A stretch of 30,554 bases of DNA from Thamnocephalis sphaerospora (lineage: Eukaryota > Zoopagomycota > Zoopagomycetes > Zoopagales > Sigmoideomycetaceae), in contig KZ992564.1 of assembly GCA_003614735.1 (NCBI GenBank), positions 1 through 30,554 of the forward strand, in the 5' to 3' direction. The position numbers and the translations under genes are program-made. The notes beneath the pieces were generated by a model. That model made no database searches and was not told the DNA's origin. It saw only the letters and a list, made by a program, of their open reading frames with translations. Position 1 is the stretch's first letter, and each line of letters starts with the position of its first letter. Shown here in pieces: positions 22,115-30,554 of this stretch.

Positions 22115-23199
22115 AGCTTTGCTGTCCGATGCGCTAAACTACTAGTACGACCAGCACGCAGTAAATGCTGTAGTCTGCAAAGGTCGTGCGTAAACTATGC
22201 AAACTCGAGCGCGGAAGAGAGGGTGGAGGGTGTACGCACAGGCCAGCCTGTGCATATGCAATGCACTTTCAAATGCAATAAAGTATGCGAAATGGTGTGG
22301 AATGAGACTATGGTAAAGGAAAGGGCGGCTTCTTGCAGAGCAGGCGGCTCGACAATGATATGACCGTGTTGCGATTCGCTGGAATGCCTGAGCCTGCGAC
22401 GGCACCCGAGCCAATACGGTATGACAAGGCTACTTGGTTGGAGGGGCCCAAGCATCAGGTGTGATGGCATGGGCGAAACACGTTGTAGCAATGTTTGGGC
22501 GCTGCTGCAATCGTTACGCCAATTTGTAAAGGACAGGCTATAATTAACATCTGATTGGCAACGAGCCTTGTGGCAAGGCTTTAAGTTGCGCGTACCATGG
22601 CAGGTCAGATGGGCTATCACAGTTGTGACTGTGCAGTCAAAGCCATGCATTACTAATTTCTAGGCGAGCTGGCATTTCAGGCATGAGCCGCTCTCCAATG
22701 GTCGCACATACACTTGGCCACATCCACGTACCAGAGTTGACTCTGTAAAGCTATCATGCACCCTGCTTGGTGTCGGCACCGGCAATGACAGGACACGCCT
22801 GGCAGTGCAGTCAATCCAGTTCCGTGGTTTGTATAGGGACTTGGCCACAGCAGCGGCAGCAGCCAGTGGTCTAAACACTGCAAACAACGTTTTAGCATGA
22901 TGCCGAATACCAAACGTACTCAACGCTAGACGGTCTTTTGCAATAAACGCAGGCACGCGGCCGCTCTCTGTCCCACACATATTGCTTGCTCATGCACTCA
23001 AAGCACACAATACGGCGGTGTAAGCGCAGGCATGGCACGATTGTTCTTATTGTAGCAACGGCGTACTATAGAACGCAGATATCGCAGCACTGTTGCACAT
23101 TCCAAAACCTGCTGCCTTACGCATCACCGTAGCGCCCATCGGGAACACCCCGAACAGAGCACACAGCTGGCTACATACTGATACAGCAAATAGTATCGT
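22115..23199. other. Intergenic: promoter of the 7TM gene and 3' region of the second ligase
   Basis: About 1.1 kb between two minus-strand genes. Two minus-strand frames of 151 and 106 codons (ending near 22195 and 22660) have no recognisable motif, no signal peptide and no good intron joints to either neighbour, so I do not call them. A CAATAAAG-like string lies at about 22277. No repeat or RNA gene was seen. Confidence 0.45.
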
Positions 23200-24849
23200 C
23201 TACTGGGCTTTGGCGGCAGCCTGCTCGCGGTCGCGCAGCAGACGCCGCAGAATTTTGCCAGACGGAGATCGCGGGATGACATCGATAAATTCGACACCGC
23301 CACGCAGCTTCTTGTATGGTGCAACACGCTCTGTGACGTAGTCCATAATCTGTTGCGCTGTCGTGGTATCCTGGTGCGTAGCCTTAAGGGCGACATAGGC
23401 CTTGGGCAGCTCTGTAGCCTGCTCCGGACACTGCACCTGGATAACGGCCGCATCGGCAACTGCGTCGTGCGTCTGAATGAGCGCTTCCAGCTCGGCCGGC
23501 GCTACCTGGAAGCCCTTGTACTTGATTAGCTCCTTGATACGGTCAACGACAAAAAAGTGGCCGTTTTCGTCAACGCGCACAACATCGCCGGTGTGCAGAT
23601 ATCCGTCAGCGTCGATCATGGCGGCCGTTTCCTCGGGCTTGTTCAGATAGCCCTTCATGATGTTGGGTCCGCGCACGCACATTTCACCCGCTTCACCGGG
23701 CGCAACTTCGTTACCCTCTTCGTCGATGACCTTGGCGGTGATGTTGGGCAGCAGCTGTCCCGAACTGCCGTCGACCACCTCCGTGGCAGATAGGATGTGC
23801 GAAAGCGGAGATACTTCGGTCATGCCAAGACCTTGGCGCACCACAACATTCAGCCTTTCACGCACCGCCACGGCAATTTCAGTGCCTAGGGGTGCAGCGC
23901 CACAGATCACCTCACGGAGGCTGGACATGTCGTACTGCTCTACAAGTGGGTGCTTGGCCAATGCCAGACAGATGGGCGGTACGGCAAAGATGAATGTGAC
24001 GCGGTAACGCTGAATCAGCTCGAAGAACTGAGGAATCTGGAAGCGACGCATCACCACAATGGGCGCACGGCGCAGGATGGGCACATGGATCAGGACGTGC
24101 AGGCCGTAGATGTGGAAAAATGGCAAAACGCCGATAAGCATATCCTGCGTCGGTAGCTGGTCCCACCACGAACGCTCAGCCGCCATGTACTGGCAGAAAT
24201 TGGCGACAGTGTTACGATGAGTGATCTGCACGCCCTTGGGCTTGCCAGTGGTGCCAGAAGAGTAGCAGATGAAAGCAGTGGTGACGGCCTGCTCTTCTGG
24301 CGTAAGCCGCACAAGCGGAGCATCCTCGGGCGCACCATCGAGAAGGCCGTACAAAGTTGTGTGCCCTTCAAAAACCGGCATGGTTGTACGCCCATCTGGC
24401 GCACCAATCACGAAAATGTGCTCATCGGGAATTCCGATGACTGCTGCCGCTGCCTTGACCTTCTCCAGAGCAGTATAGTCGGCGACGATGTAGTTGGGGC
24501 GAGAGTCCTTGAACTGTTCCGTAAGCTCGTCTAGGTGAAAGGCCGGGTTGGATGTGGTGACGATGAGACCGGCGGCAAGCGTTCCCAGTGTTGCTATGGG
24601 AAAGTCGATGCTGTTGGGTGCACACATGGCCACAATCTGCCCGCGCTTAGCGCCTACTTTTGTCTGCAGCGCGCCTGCGAACCGTCGGGTATTGCGCCGC
24701 AGCTGAGCAACCGTCGTGGTGCGACCTGTGTCTGCGTCAATAAAGATTTCTACATCCTGCTGCGACTGGCGTTCGGGAAGCTCGAAAATGTAGTGATAAA
24801 TATCCTCGGTCGGAATGGGGATGTCGGGAATGTGGGACTTGTAGACCAT
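23200..24849 (-). CDS. 4-coumarate-CoA-ligase-like acyl-CoA synthetase, single exon
   Basis: A complete 549-aa ANL-superfamily enzyme: ATP-dependent activation of an aromatic or fatty carboxylic acid, then thioesterification to CoA. Motifs are the P-loop YSSGTTGKPKG (196-206), LPFFHIYGL (242-250), GMTE (342-345), SSGQLLPN (362-369), YLHTGD (417-422), the hinge DRIKELIKYKGFQVAPAELE (436-455) and PRSPSGKILRR with catalytic K532. All core signatures are intact, unlike the drifted paralogue at 17050-18918. The C-terminus AAAKAQ is not a peroxisomal SKL-type signal, so cytosolic location is likely. No intron interrupts the frame, whereas the paralogue has three. The start chosen (MVYKSHIPDI) aligns with MVIYRSPLAN of the paralogue, supporting both N-termini. 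The substrate is unknown; 4-coumarate-like and medium-chain acids are both possible. Confidence 0.93.
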   Translation of the reverse strand: MVYKSHIPDIPIPTEDIYHYIFELPERQSQQDVEIFIDADTGRTTTVAQLRRNTRRFAGALQTKVGAKRGQIVAMCAPNSIDFPIATLGTLAAGLIVTTSNPAFHLDELTEQFKDSRPNYIVADYTALEKVKAAAAVIGIPDEHIFVIGAPDGRTTMPVFEGHTTLYGLLDGAPEDAPLVRLTPEEQAVTTAFICYSSGTTGKPKGVQITHRNTVANFCQYMAAERSWWDQLPTQDMLIGVLPFFHIYGLHVLIHVPILRRAPIVVMRRFQIPQFFELIQRYRVTFIFAVPPICLALAKHPLVEQYDMSSLREVICGAAPLGTEIAVAVRERLNVVVRQGLGMTEVSPLSHILSATEVVDGSSGQLLPNITAKVIDEEGNEVAPGEAGEMCVRGPNIMKGYLNKPEETAAMIDADGYLHTGDVVRVDENGHFFVVDRIKELIKYKGFQVAPAELEALIQTHDAVADAAVIQVQCPEQATELPKAYVALKATHQDTTTAQQIMDYVTERVAPYKKLRGGVEFIDVIPRSPSGKILRRLLRDREQAAAKAQ

Positions 24850-24973
24850 CTTGACTATATTATGGTGCGTGTCGGCCTTTGCGTTTAACTACAGAGTCAG
24901 GATACAGTGTGCACAAGCGAAGGGCGTTTGGGACGATGTTGAGATGGCCGCATTTGCGACAGCCAGCGACACG

Positions 24974-24983
24974 TATTTATGCT
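24974..24983 (-). promoter_or_regulatory. TATA-like element upstream of the intronless ligase
   Basis: On the minus strand the bases read GCATAAATACG, a TATA-like core about 130 bp before the ligase ATG, a sensible distance for a fungal promoter. Assigned by match and position only. Confidence 0.3.
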
Positions 24984-25836
24984 ATAGCACAGCGGACAGC
25001 GCGCAACATGGCTGGCTGAGAATAGCGTTTGATACGTTCACTCTCGTCAGATGAAAAGGCGCTCAAGCAGCATCGAGGCTAGCTGATGCTGGGTAGAACC
25101 TTTATTGGTAAAGCAATTGCGTCGGCGCGGCAGTCTGGGCCGGGCCATTGCCGTGTCTGGGGCGCCACTGCAGTATGTCGTCTGTCTTTGGTGTTGTGTA
25201 ACGCAACACAGTCCAATGATGATGCAGGAAGCATCGCTGCAGACGCCATGGAGCCTAGAATCCAAGCAAAGTGAGAAGAATGTGAGTGGAAGCTTTCCAA
25301 AGTCAAGACCGCTGGTTACTACACAAGCTGCGTCGCAAGCACACGTTAGCATGCGTAATACAGGCAGTATAGTGTAGCCACTATGTTGAGCTACTATCAC
25401 AGACGTGCACTGTGCAAACACCTGAAATGCACACGCTGTTATTGCTGTTTGTTGCTGGATTAACCATCTTCCGTCGCTATACATCGGCACATAGTAATGC
25501 CATACCGCTTTGCATCGCCGTCGCTCAAAACTACCGCTGCATCGCCGGCGTACCCTCTGCTGCACGCGTAAATAAAAGAAGCCACATGGTTTCATCACAC
25601 CTTGCCATTAACATTGCATTTTTACGCTCCACATCCTCATATCTTATCAGCCTACTCGGACCATCCGCTGCTCACTAAAACTGCTTGGCCTTTGCAACAT
25701 ATTTATAATTGTCCATTTGGATGCCGGTACGGCGATCCACGACAATGATATGTGCATCTGCGCTGCAAGCATCCATCTACAGATGAACCCGGTGCAGACA
25801 AAGAGGTACTTTGGTTACTAATAAACATTCTGCCGG

Positions 25837-26127
25837 TGTTTTATAATCTCCGGTGGACTCACGATCGCCTGGTGCTCCCAGTCTGCTTTAACAGACCGCA
25901 TCCCTCTATGTCTCGGGCACAAGAACGCGCTGTAGCAGTAATGCTGGCGCATGTGCAAATCTTAGTGATCGCATTATTTTTTGCTTACGGGGGAGTATTC
26001 TAACGATGTTTTACCAAGTGCCGGTGGACTTGCGAACGATCACTACTACCGGGATGAGCTAGTAGCGCAAACATCTGTATGTTGCGAACGCGAAAACTTG
26101 CTGTAGTAGTGATGCTGGCGCACACAA
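25837..26127. repeat. Diverged direct duplication with 171-bp offset
   Basis: Two blocks match at a nearly constant offset of 171 bp. CCGGTGGACT at about 25850 recurs at 26021, each preceded by TGTTTTA. GCTGTAGCAGTAATGCTGGCGCA at about 25929 recurs, with changes, as GCTGTAGTAGTGATGCTGGCGCA at about 26100. Between the matched blocks the copies have drifted. It is therefore an old tandem duplication of non-coding DNA rather than a transposon; no inverted termini or open frame were seen. Confidence 0.6.
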
Positions 26128-26206
26128 TAAAAAAGCGCGGCCGTGCCTTAGTCAATGTGTTTATCAGCTATTATCAATATGCTTAATTGCGTCGCTTTTC
26201 CAAGCG

Positions 26207-26278
26207 TCTCTGTTAGTATAGTGGCGAGTATGCCCGCCTGTCACGCGGGAGACCGGGGTTCAATTCCCCGACAGAGAG
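26207..26278 (+). tRNA. tRNA-Asp (anticodon GTC)
   Basis: The 72-nt sequence folds as a full cloverleaf. The acceptor stem is TCTCTGT paired with ACAGAGA, all seven pairs canonical. The anticodon stem CCCGC/GCGGG encloses CTGTCAC with anticodon GTC. The T arm is CCGGG GTTCAAT TCCCCG-like, and the discriminator base is G, as in eukaryotic tRNA-Asp. The internal Pol III promoter is visible: A box TAGTATAGTGG and B box GGTTCAATTCC. There is no intron and no encoded CCA. The AT-rich upstream DNA is typical of nuclear tRNA genes. Confidence 0.97.
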
Positions 26279-26279
26279 C

Positions 26280-26284
26280 TTTTT
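26280..26284 (+). terminator. RNA polymerase III terminator of tRNA-Asp
   Basis: A run of five T begins two bases after the discriminator base, the standard Pol III stop signal. Confidence 0.85.
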
Positions 26285-28393
26285 GCATCCGCTTTCGGCT
26301 TGCTGCAATTTCGACCTGCAAGCCCCATGACTCGGCCGATCAGCTGCATCCTTTTTATCCGGCTCGATGTTCTATCATCCAGCGCAGGTTAGCACCGACA
26401 ATAACGTGCGAGGGGCATAGCGCATACTTTAAAACCGACAATGGCGACGCTCCACGGTGGTTTGCCAACCTTGGCGCGTCCTTTATTGATCAAGCTGGCT
26501 CTAACGCTATTTTATTCGGCTTTGTCGACGCTGATCCAGGACAGCCGCGAACCTCGACCAGCGACGTCAACACACTGATACATGCTTGTGACATTCGGCC
26601 GGGAGTGTAATCAAGTGAATAGATATCTCGCTAGCAGTCTGTTTGTCTACTCTTTCTGTGCAGCTTATCACCCTGTATTTAGCGTTTTAGTTTCAGAGCG
26701 CGACGCTGAATGGAGCCATACCAACGCGCACAAAGCAATATGTACTAATGTGCATAAACTCTTTGGTACAGAGCCAGCTGATTTCCGCTAAAGGGTGCCA
26801 AAAGATCGATAGACGAATATATGCCGCCAAGGTAAAATTAAAGCAACGTGTATCAATTGTTGGCGCGTCATTAGCGGTTCGTTGTCAAACTGAAGTCAAT
26901 GTTGGCAAGGCTAGACAGCTCACGCGTACTTGCAAATACTTGCAGGGCCATCAAACTAGATGTGTTTTGCTAGGCGCAGCAAGCTGTGAAGCCACCTTGT
27001 GCAAGCATGCTTACGAAAGCGACACCAGGCACAGAGCTGGGCACGCCAGCGCAGACAAGGCTGCTGGACAACCCGTCGCCTGCGTCTGTGCCACATTCCG
27101 CTACATGGTAGGGTGTGTGAAAACCACGCCCAACATCCTTCATGCATGACTGCAGCGCACGCGGCTGCAGCTGTAGATGCCAGGAACGGAGGTGTTGGCC
27201 GGTATGCCCGAATTGGCTTTTGCCGCTTAAGGCAGCGCTAGACGCGGCCGTTACCAAGCAGCCGCAGCCTTGGGCTAAGCTGTCGTCGGCCGCCCTGTTT
27301 GTGTAAACCAAGCGCTGTCGAGGTCGAGTGTACATGCATGTGACGGATAGCTGCGGCTAGACCGGCGGCCACGCGGTTCAAGTAGGCGGGGAAGGAGGCT
27401 ATGTCGTACATGCGAGCAGCACACCTCCACAGCCGAACGAGCCGCGGGCGAAACCATTCTGGCCGGGGTCTTTCCAGTTGTCGGCCGTTTGTCCGACACC
27501 CGCCGCCGCGCCACCGCGCCCAGTCACCTGGCCTTGGCTATCGATGACCGGGTGAGTGTGTGCTGGCCGGTGGGCGAGGCCAGTTGCATCATGTCTCTGG
27601 TCAGAGAACGGCCGCTTGATCGGCCGGTGGCTGCCGTGGAGCAGGGACACGGGGTGCACCGTGCGAGCGCCGGCCGTTTCAAGCGGACAAGGCCGCGCGC
27701 GCACTCGCCTCGTTGCTATGATTATCGTTGCCATCTATGCCGTTGCGGCAGGGCATATCCACGTGCTTGGTTTTGTGGCGGCCAGATAACTAGCGGCACC
27801 ACGGCTGTCGCCTGTTGCACACTGCTACCTTGCTCTCTTCTTCCGCTTCTGCCTGCTTTCCGTTCGCCTTCGCCACTTGATCTGTGGTCGATCGTGTGTG
27901 TGTGTGGCGAGTGCTTGCTTACCCCTGCTGGTATGCGCCCTGCGCCGTGACATCCACCACTCCTGCGCCACTGCCGTAGACCCATCTCCTCTTCTGAATA
28001 TCTTTGGTAGGTACGTGGCCAAGTGATTGGTGCCTGCCTGCATCACTCGCCAGCGCGTCTACGCTGTACTATCGCGTACTGACAACGTAACATATCCCAA
28101 TGGTAGCCATCCACGTTGCCCAGGTGTTTCCACAAGTAGGTCACCGCCTTTCCTCTGCGTTGCACAGTCTTTGCCCGCTTGATCGCTGTGCGCAGTTGCG
28201 CTGTATACATTAACGCGTAAACAAGATCACGTCGCGTTGACGGGGGGCCTTCGCTGCCCTCTCATCGTGACCATTGATGCGGCATAGCATACCCATCCTT
28301 GGCCACACGCGCGTCATGGTAGCTGCCTAATTCGTGCGGCGCTTCCTTTCCGAGCTTACCTGCTTGCCAGCAGCACTGGTCGTTTATGCTCGC

Positions 28394-28412
28394 CACACAC
28401 ACACACACACAC
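28394..28412 (+). repeat. (CA)n dinucleotide tract
   Basis: A run of about nine CA units in the GC-rich upstream region of the Gln-rich gene; a simple microsatellite. Confidence 0.85.
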
Positions 28413-28586
28413 GCCCGTCCGCCCTCATACGCACGCGTGTCAAAGTAGCATCGGTGGCTGCAGCGACCGCGTGCATGCGCATTATCCTGCGCTCCTGCTG
28501 TGACTACAGCACATGCACACCTCTTTTCCCGTTCACTGAACCGCTACTCCTTCGATTCCGCGTTTCCCTCGACTTTATATATATTT

Positions 28587-28622
28587 CACATACACACGCA
28601 CGCACGCGCGCGCGCATATACG
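28587..28622. repeat. Perfect 36-nt alternating pyrimidine-purine tract (CA/CG), preceded by TATATATA
   Basis: From 28587 to 28622 every step alternates pyrimidine and purine, with a CG-rich centre (CGCGCGCGCGC) flanked by CA and TA steps. Such tracts can adopt Z-DNA under negative supercoiling. TTTATATATATTT lies immediately upstream (28573-28585). The position in the putative promoter or leader is suggestive; function is not shown by sequence. Confidence 0.7.
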
Positions 28623-29536
28623 TCTGCTGTTATTGCGCCTGCGCTTCGTAGTCGTGCTGCCTGGCCTGCCCTGTGCATGCTCTACGCGCCTTGCAACCCC
28701 GTCTCAGCCAGTGTGTCTATGCATACAGGCTATCCTGTTCTCTTTCTACTTTTGTCCGTTTCGCCATCGCTCCTTTCTGTGCGCCGGGCAGTGGCTGTGC
28801 ATGACGCTGCCAGCTAACGGTGTGTTGCGCACGCATTCATCTCGCCACGCACACCCACGCACACACCGATAGTCGCTCGGGTCAAGTGGTTTCCCTTGTT
28901 CTGCTATTAATACGGCGGCAGCGACGTAATTACCAGCCTATCGCACACTTGGTGGTACGCCGCCTTTGGTGCTGTAGCATAGAGGTGGGTGGGTGGGCGC
29001 GGGTATATGTTGTCCTTGAGCTGGCGGCGTTGTTTTGGCCAGTGTTTGGCGTAGCGTGTCGGTGGTCGATACTGCCGCGGATCCCTGGCTGATCCGTCCC
29101 GGATACGGCGTTCTCCGCACGCTCTGTCGCACTCGCAACCCAACGCGTTGCTATGCGCATGTCTGTGCGTCTCTGCCTCTCCTCGCTTTGCGCTACGCTT
29201 GGTGACTTGGCCTTGTGCGCACGGTGCGCCGCCAAGTAGGCCGTCCTCTTTTGATGCATGCGCTGAGACGCTCACACAAAGGTTGCTGCGACACTGCTTC
29301 CAGTCGCCAGAACGCATCACCGTAGCTTCAATCGATCCGGTCCAATCACACATAGACTGTTGCATTCGTCTCCTTGACCGCACTCACCTTGGCCCGTTTC
29401 AGCTGCGCAGGTGAGTTGTCACAGGCGAATACACATAGCACGTGTTGCAGCGAGCGCACAACCGTGCATCCTTTATTAGCGTATCACCGACTTTCCGCGG
29501 TCCCGGCTGCCTGCCTGTCTGCCACGTACAGCGCTC

Positions 29537-29537
<1 letters not shown>

Positions 29538-29567
<30 letters not shown>
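29538..29567 (+). repeat. (CTT)n microsatellite
   Basis: About ten CTT units upstream of the Gln-rich gene's start. It is non-coding in my reading and lies within the possible leader intron, where a pyrimidine tract would be tolerated. Confidence 0.85.
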
Positions 29568-29725
29568 TCCTTTGGGCAGTGCCCTTTATCCACGCACGTG
29601 CTGGATAGACTGCCGTGTCGTCTGCATTCGCTTTGTGTTACTTTTGCTAAGACCACCATTTGCGCATTGTATCCTTGCTTCGTCTTTACCAGCTACAACA
29701 TCACCGCCTGCCCACACGACACATC

Positions 29726-30554
29726 ATGGCCACACCGGCTTACGCAGCAGCTTCGCACGAGTACGGCTATCGAGCTGCTTCTGGCGCTGGGCAACCGCTC
29801 TCGCCGCCTTTGGCCCTACACTCCTACGCATCGGCGCATCAGCATACGCAACAACAACAACAACAACAACAACAGCAGCAGCAGCAGCAGCAGCACTATC
29901 AGCAGGCCTATCGAACGAGCGCACCGCAAACACCGCGTGGTAAGCATCCGTTACGACAGGTGATCACGGCGTCAAGCTTCCACTCGAGCCCGTCTTCGCC
30001 TGCTTCGACCCACCGACCGGCCGAGGAGGATACGTGGCGCGAACTAGTAGCGCGTGTTGAGCGCATGGAGCGTGCCGTTGCGGCTGCAGAGTCAGACTCG
30101 GAGCACACCACCACCATGAGACCGCGCACTGTCACACCCTCCGCCGTTGCATCTCGTCTAGAGGATCCGCATGCGGCCGCAGCGGCTGATGCCATGCTCA
30201 CCACCACCACCACCACTACTACCACCGTGACAACCCACGATACTCCCAACAAGGATGATCTGGCAAGTTTGCCGCAGCAGCGCCAGCGCCCGCAGCCTCT
30301 GCAGATGCACCCCGTCTCAGGCCCTTCTTCCGTAGCTGCAACAGCGTCGTACTATGGGTCGGCACCACCGTCACGCGCACCGTCGGTGTATTACGGTGAA
30401 GAAGCGCCACGCTCGGCTGTGGCCCCGCTCTACGGACCGCCACGGCATTATCACCGTCCATCGCCTGTGTCGCGCAGTATACATGCGGAGCCGCGGTATC
30501 GGCATGAACATCCCCCCGCCGACAGTATTGCTCAGCATGCAGGTGTATTATCGG
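29726..30554 (+). CDS. Gln/Ser/Pro-rich protein, N-terminal part, runs off the window
   Basis: I do not recognise a family. From this ATG the frame stays open for 276 codons to the window end, the longest open frame in the region. It encodes a Tyr/Ala/Pro-rich start (MATPAYAAASHEYGYRAASG) and a run of 15 Gln at residues 42-56. A short charged, heptad-like segment follows (EEDTWRELVARVERMERAVAAAES, about 98-121). A Thr run (about residues 159-166) leads to low-complexity Ser/Pro/Tyr/Arg sequence with repeated SRAPSVYYG- and PPRHYHRP-like strings. Poly-Gln plus disordered Pro/Ser regions are common in fungal transcription regulators and RNA-binding or signalling scaffolds; that is general expectation, not identification. 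A GTAAGC donor-like site at 29940 lies inside, but reading through it stays open. The 3' end is outside the window. Confidence 0.65.
   Translation, partial: MATPAYAAASHEYGYRAASGAGQPLSPPLALHSYASAHQHTQQQQQQQQQQQQQQQHYQQAYRTSAPQTPRGKHPLRQVITASSFHSSPSSPASTHRPAEEDTWRELVARVERMERAVAAAESDSEHTTTMRPRTVTPSAVASRLEDPHAAAAADAMLTTTTTTTTTVTTHDTPNKDDLASLPQQRQRPQPLQMHPVSGPSSVAATASYYGSAPPSRAPSVYYGEEAPRSAVAPLYGPPRHYHRPSPVSRSIHAEPRYRHEHPPADSIAQHAGVLS
29849..29893 (+). repeat. CAA/CAG repeat coding poly-glutamine
   Basis: Eight CAA codons are followed by seven CAG codons, in frame with the Gln-rich gene. The sharp switch from pure CAA to pure CAG shows two separate slippage expansions. Length polymorphism between isolates is expected. 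Confidence 0.95.

Larger units (their letters stand above)
24850..26206. other. Intergenic: ligase promoter, then gene-free DNA with a duplication
   Basis: The first part holds the promoter of the intronless ligase. From about 25050 to 26206 I see no supported gene: frames are short and motif-free on both strands. Structure is limited to AT-richer stretches and the diverged 171-bp direct duplication between about 25837 and 26127, just before the tRNA gene. Confidence 0.45.
26285..29725. other. Long gene-poor stretch, probable promoter and leader of the Gln-rich gene
   Basis: About 3.4 kb with no gene I can defend. The first part (to about 27150) is featureless. From about 27250 the DNA becomes GC-rich, and from about 27800 it is pyrimidine-biased on the plus strand, with CA, CT and TTC tracts and many short upstream ATGs. 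This is the look of a fungal regulatory gene's long promoter and leader. CAGGTGAGT near 29411 and a TTTACCAG near 29692 could bound a leader intron of about 280 bp, removing the TTC tract. This is inferred from sequence alone. Confidence 0.4.

Noticed and set aside
22660-22980. 106-codon minus-strand frame between the second ligase and the 7TM gene
   Set aside because: No motif, no signal peptide, no sensible splice to a neighbour; its length is within chance for this GC.
25750-26130. CRISPR-like or satellite array suspected from repeated GATGCTGGCGCA strings
   Set aside because: Only two diverged copies at one spacing; this is a duplication, not an array, and the genome is eukaryotic.
28334-28872. 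Overlapping plus-strand frames of 79-105 codons rich in Leu, Ser and Arg
   Set aside because: They arise from CA/CT/CG-rich low-complexity DNA, overlap each other in several frames and show no conserved motif.

Overview
This window looks like nuclear DNA from a fungus, probably an early-diverging lineage. Most genes carry short introns (about 50-110 bp) with GT..AG ends, and several introns have CTAAC-type branch points. Coding and non-coding DNA have moderate GC. The gene set is also fungal in flavour: mitochondrial methylcrotonoyl-CoA carboxylase, an FG nucleoporin, a secreted tyrosinase, 4-coumarate-CoA-ligase-like enzymes and a tRNA-Asp(GTC). The lineage call is inference, since no rRNA or other phylogenetic marker is present.

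Layout. Positions 1-999 hold no intact gene, only a possible decayed cytochrome P450 fragment (minus). Positions 1000-4074 (minus) encode the biotin-carrying alpha subunit of methylcrotonoyl-CoA carboxylase in 12 exons, which I assembled by hand; all splice phases agree and the product is 732 aa. A divergent promoter of about 590 bp separates it from a 15-exon Nup159/Nup214-type nucleoporin (plus, 4665-11374, about 1886 aa) with a beta-propeller, a helical region, huge Glu runs and C-terminal FG repeats. A two-exon glutathione S-transferase (minus) and an intronless secreted tyrosinase (minus) follow.

Positions 14404-17049 are gene-poor and hold one candidate 85-aa single-pass membrane protein. 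Then come a four-exon acyl-CoA ligase (plus, 17050-18918), a four-exon protein with a signal peptide, a luminal PA-like domain, about seven membrane spans and a long tail (minus, 19235-22114), and a second, intronless acyl-CoA ligase (minus, 23200-24849).

Positions 24850-29725 are almost gene-free. They contain a diverged 171-bp duplication, a tRNA-Asp with its Pol III terminator, and a pyrimidine- and CA-rich stretch that is probably the promoter and long leader of a Gln/Ser/Pro-rich regulatory-type gene. That gene starts at 29726 and runs off the window end.

How the genes fit together. MCCA (leucine catabolism) and the nucleoporin are housekeeping genes sharing a divergent promoter. Tyrosinase, GST and the two 4CL-like ligases, with a possible P450 relic at the far end, could together suggest phenolic or pigment metabolism. 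That is only a hypothesis, because the genes are spaced out, on different strands and separated by unrelated genes. The most unusual items are the PA-like/7TM protein, the Nup214-like domain order of the nucleoporin, and the intron-rich versus intronless ligase pair.
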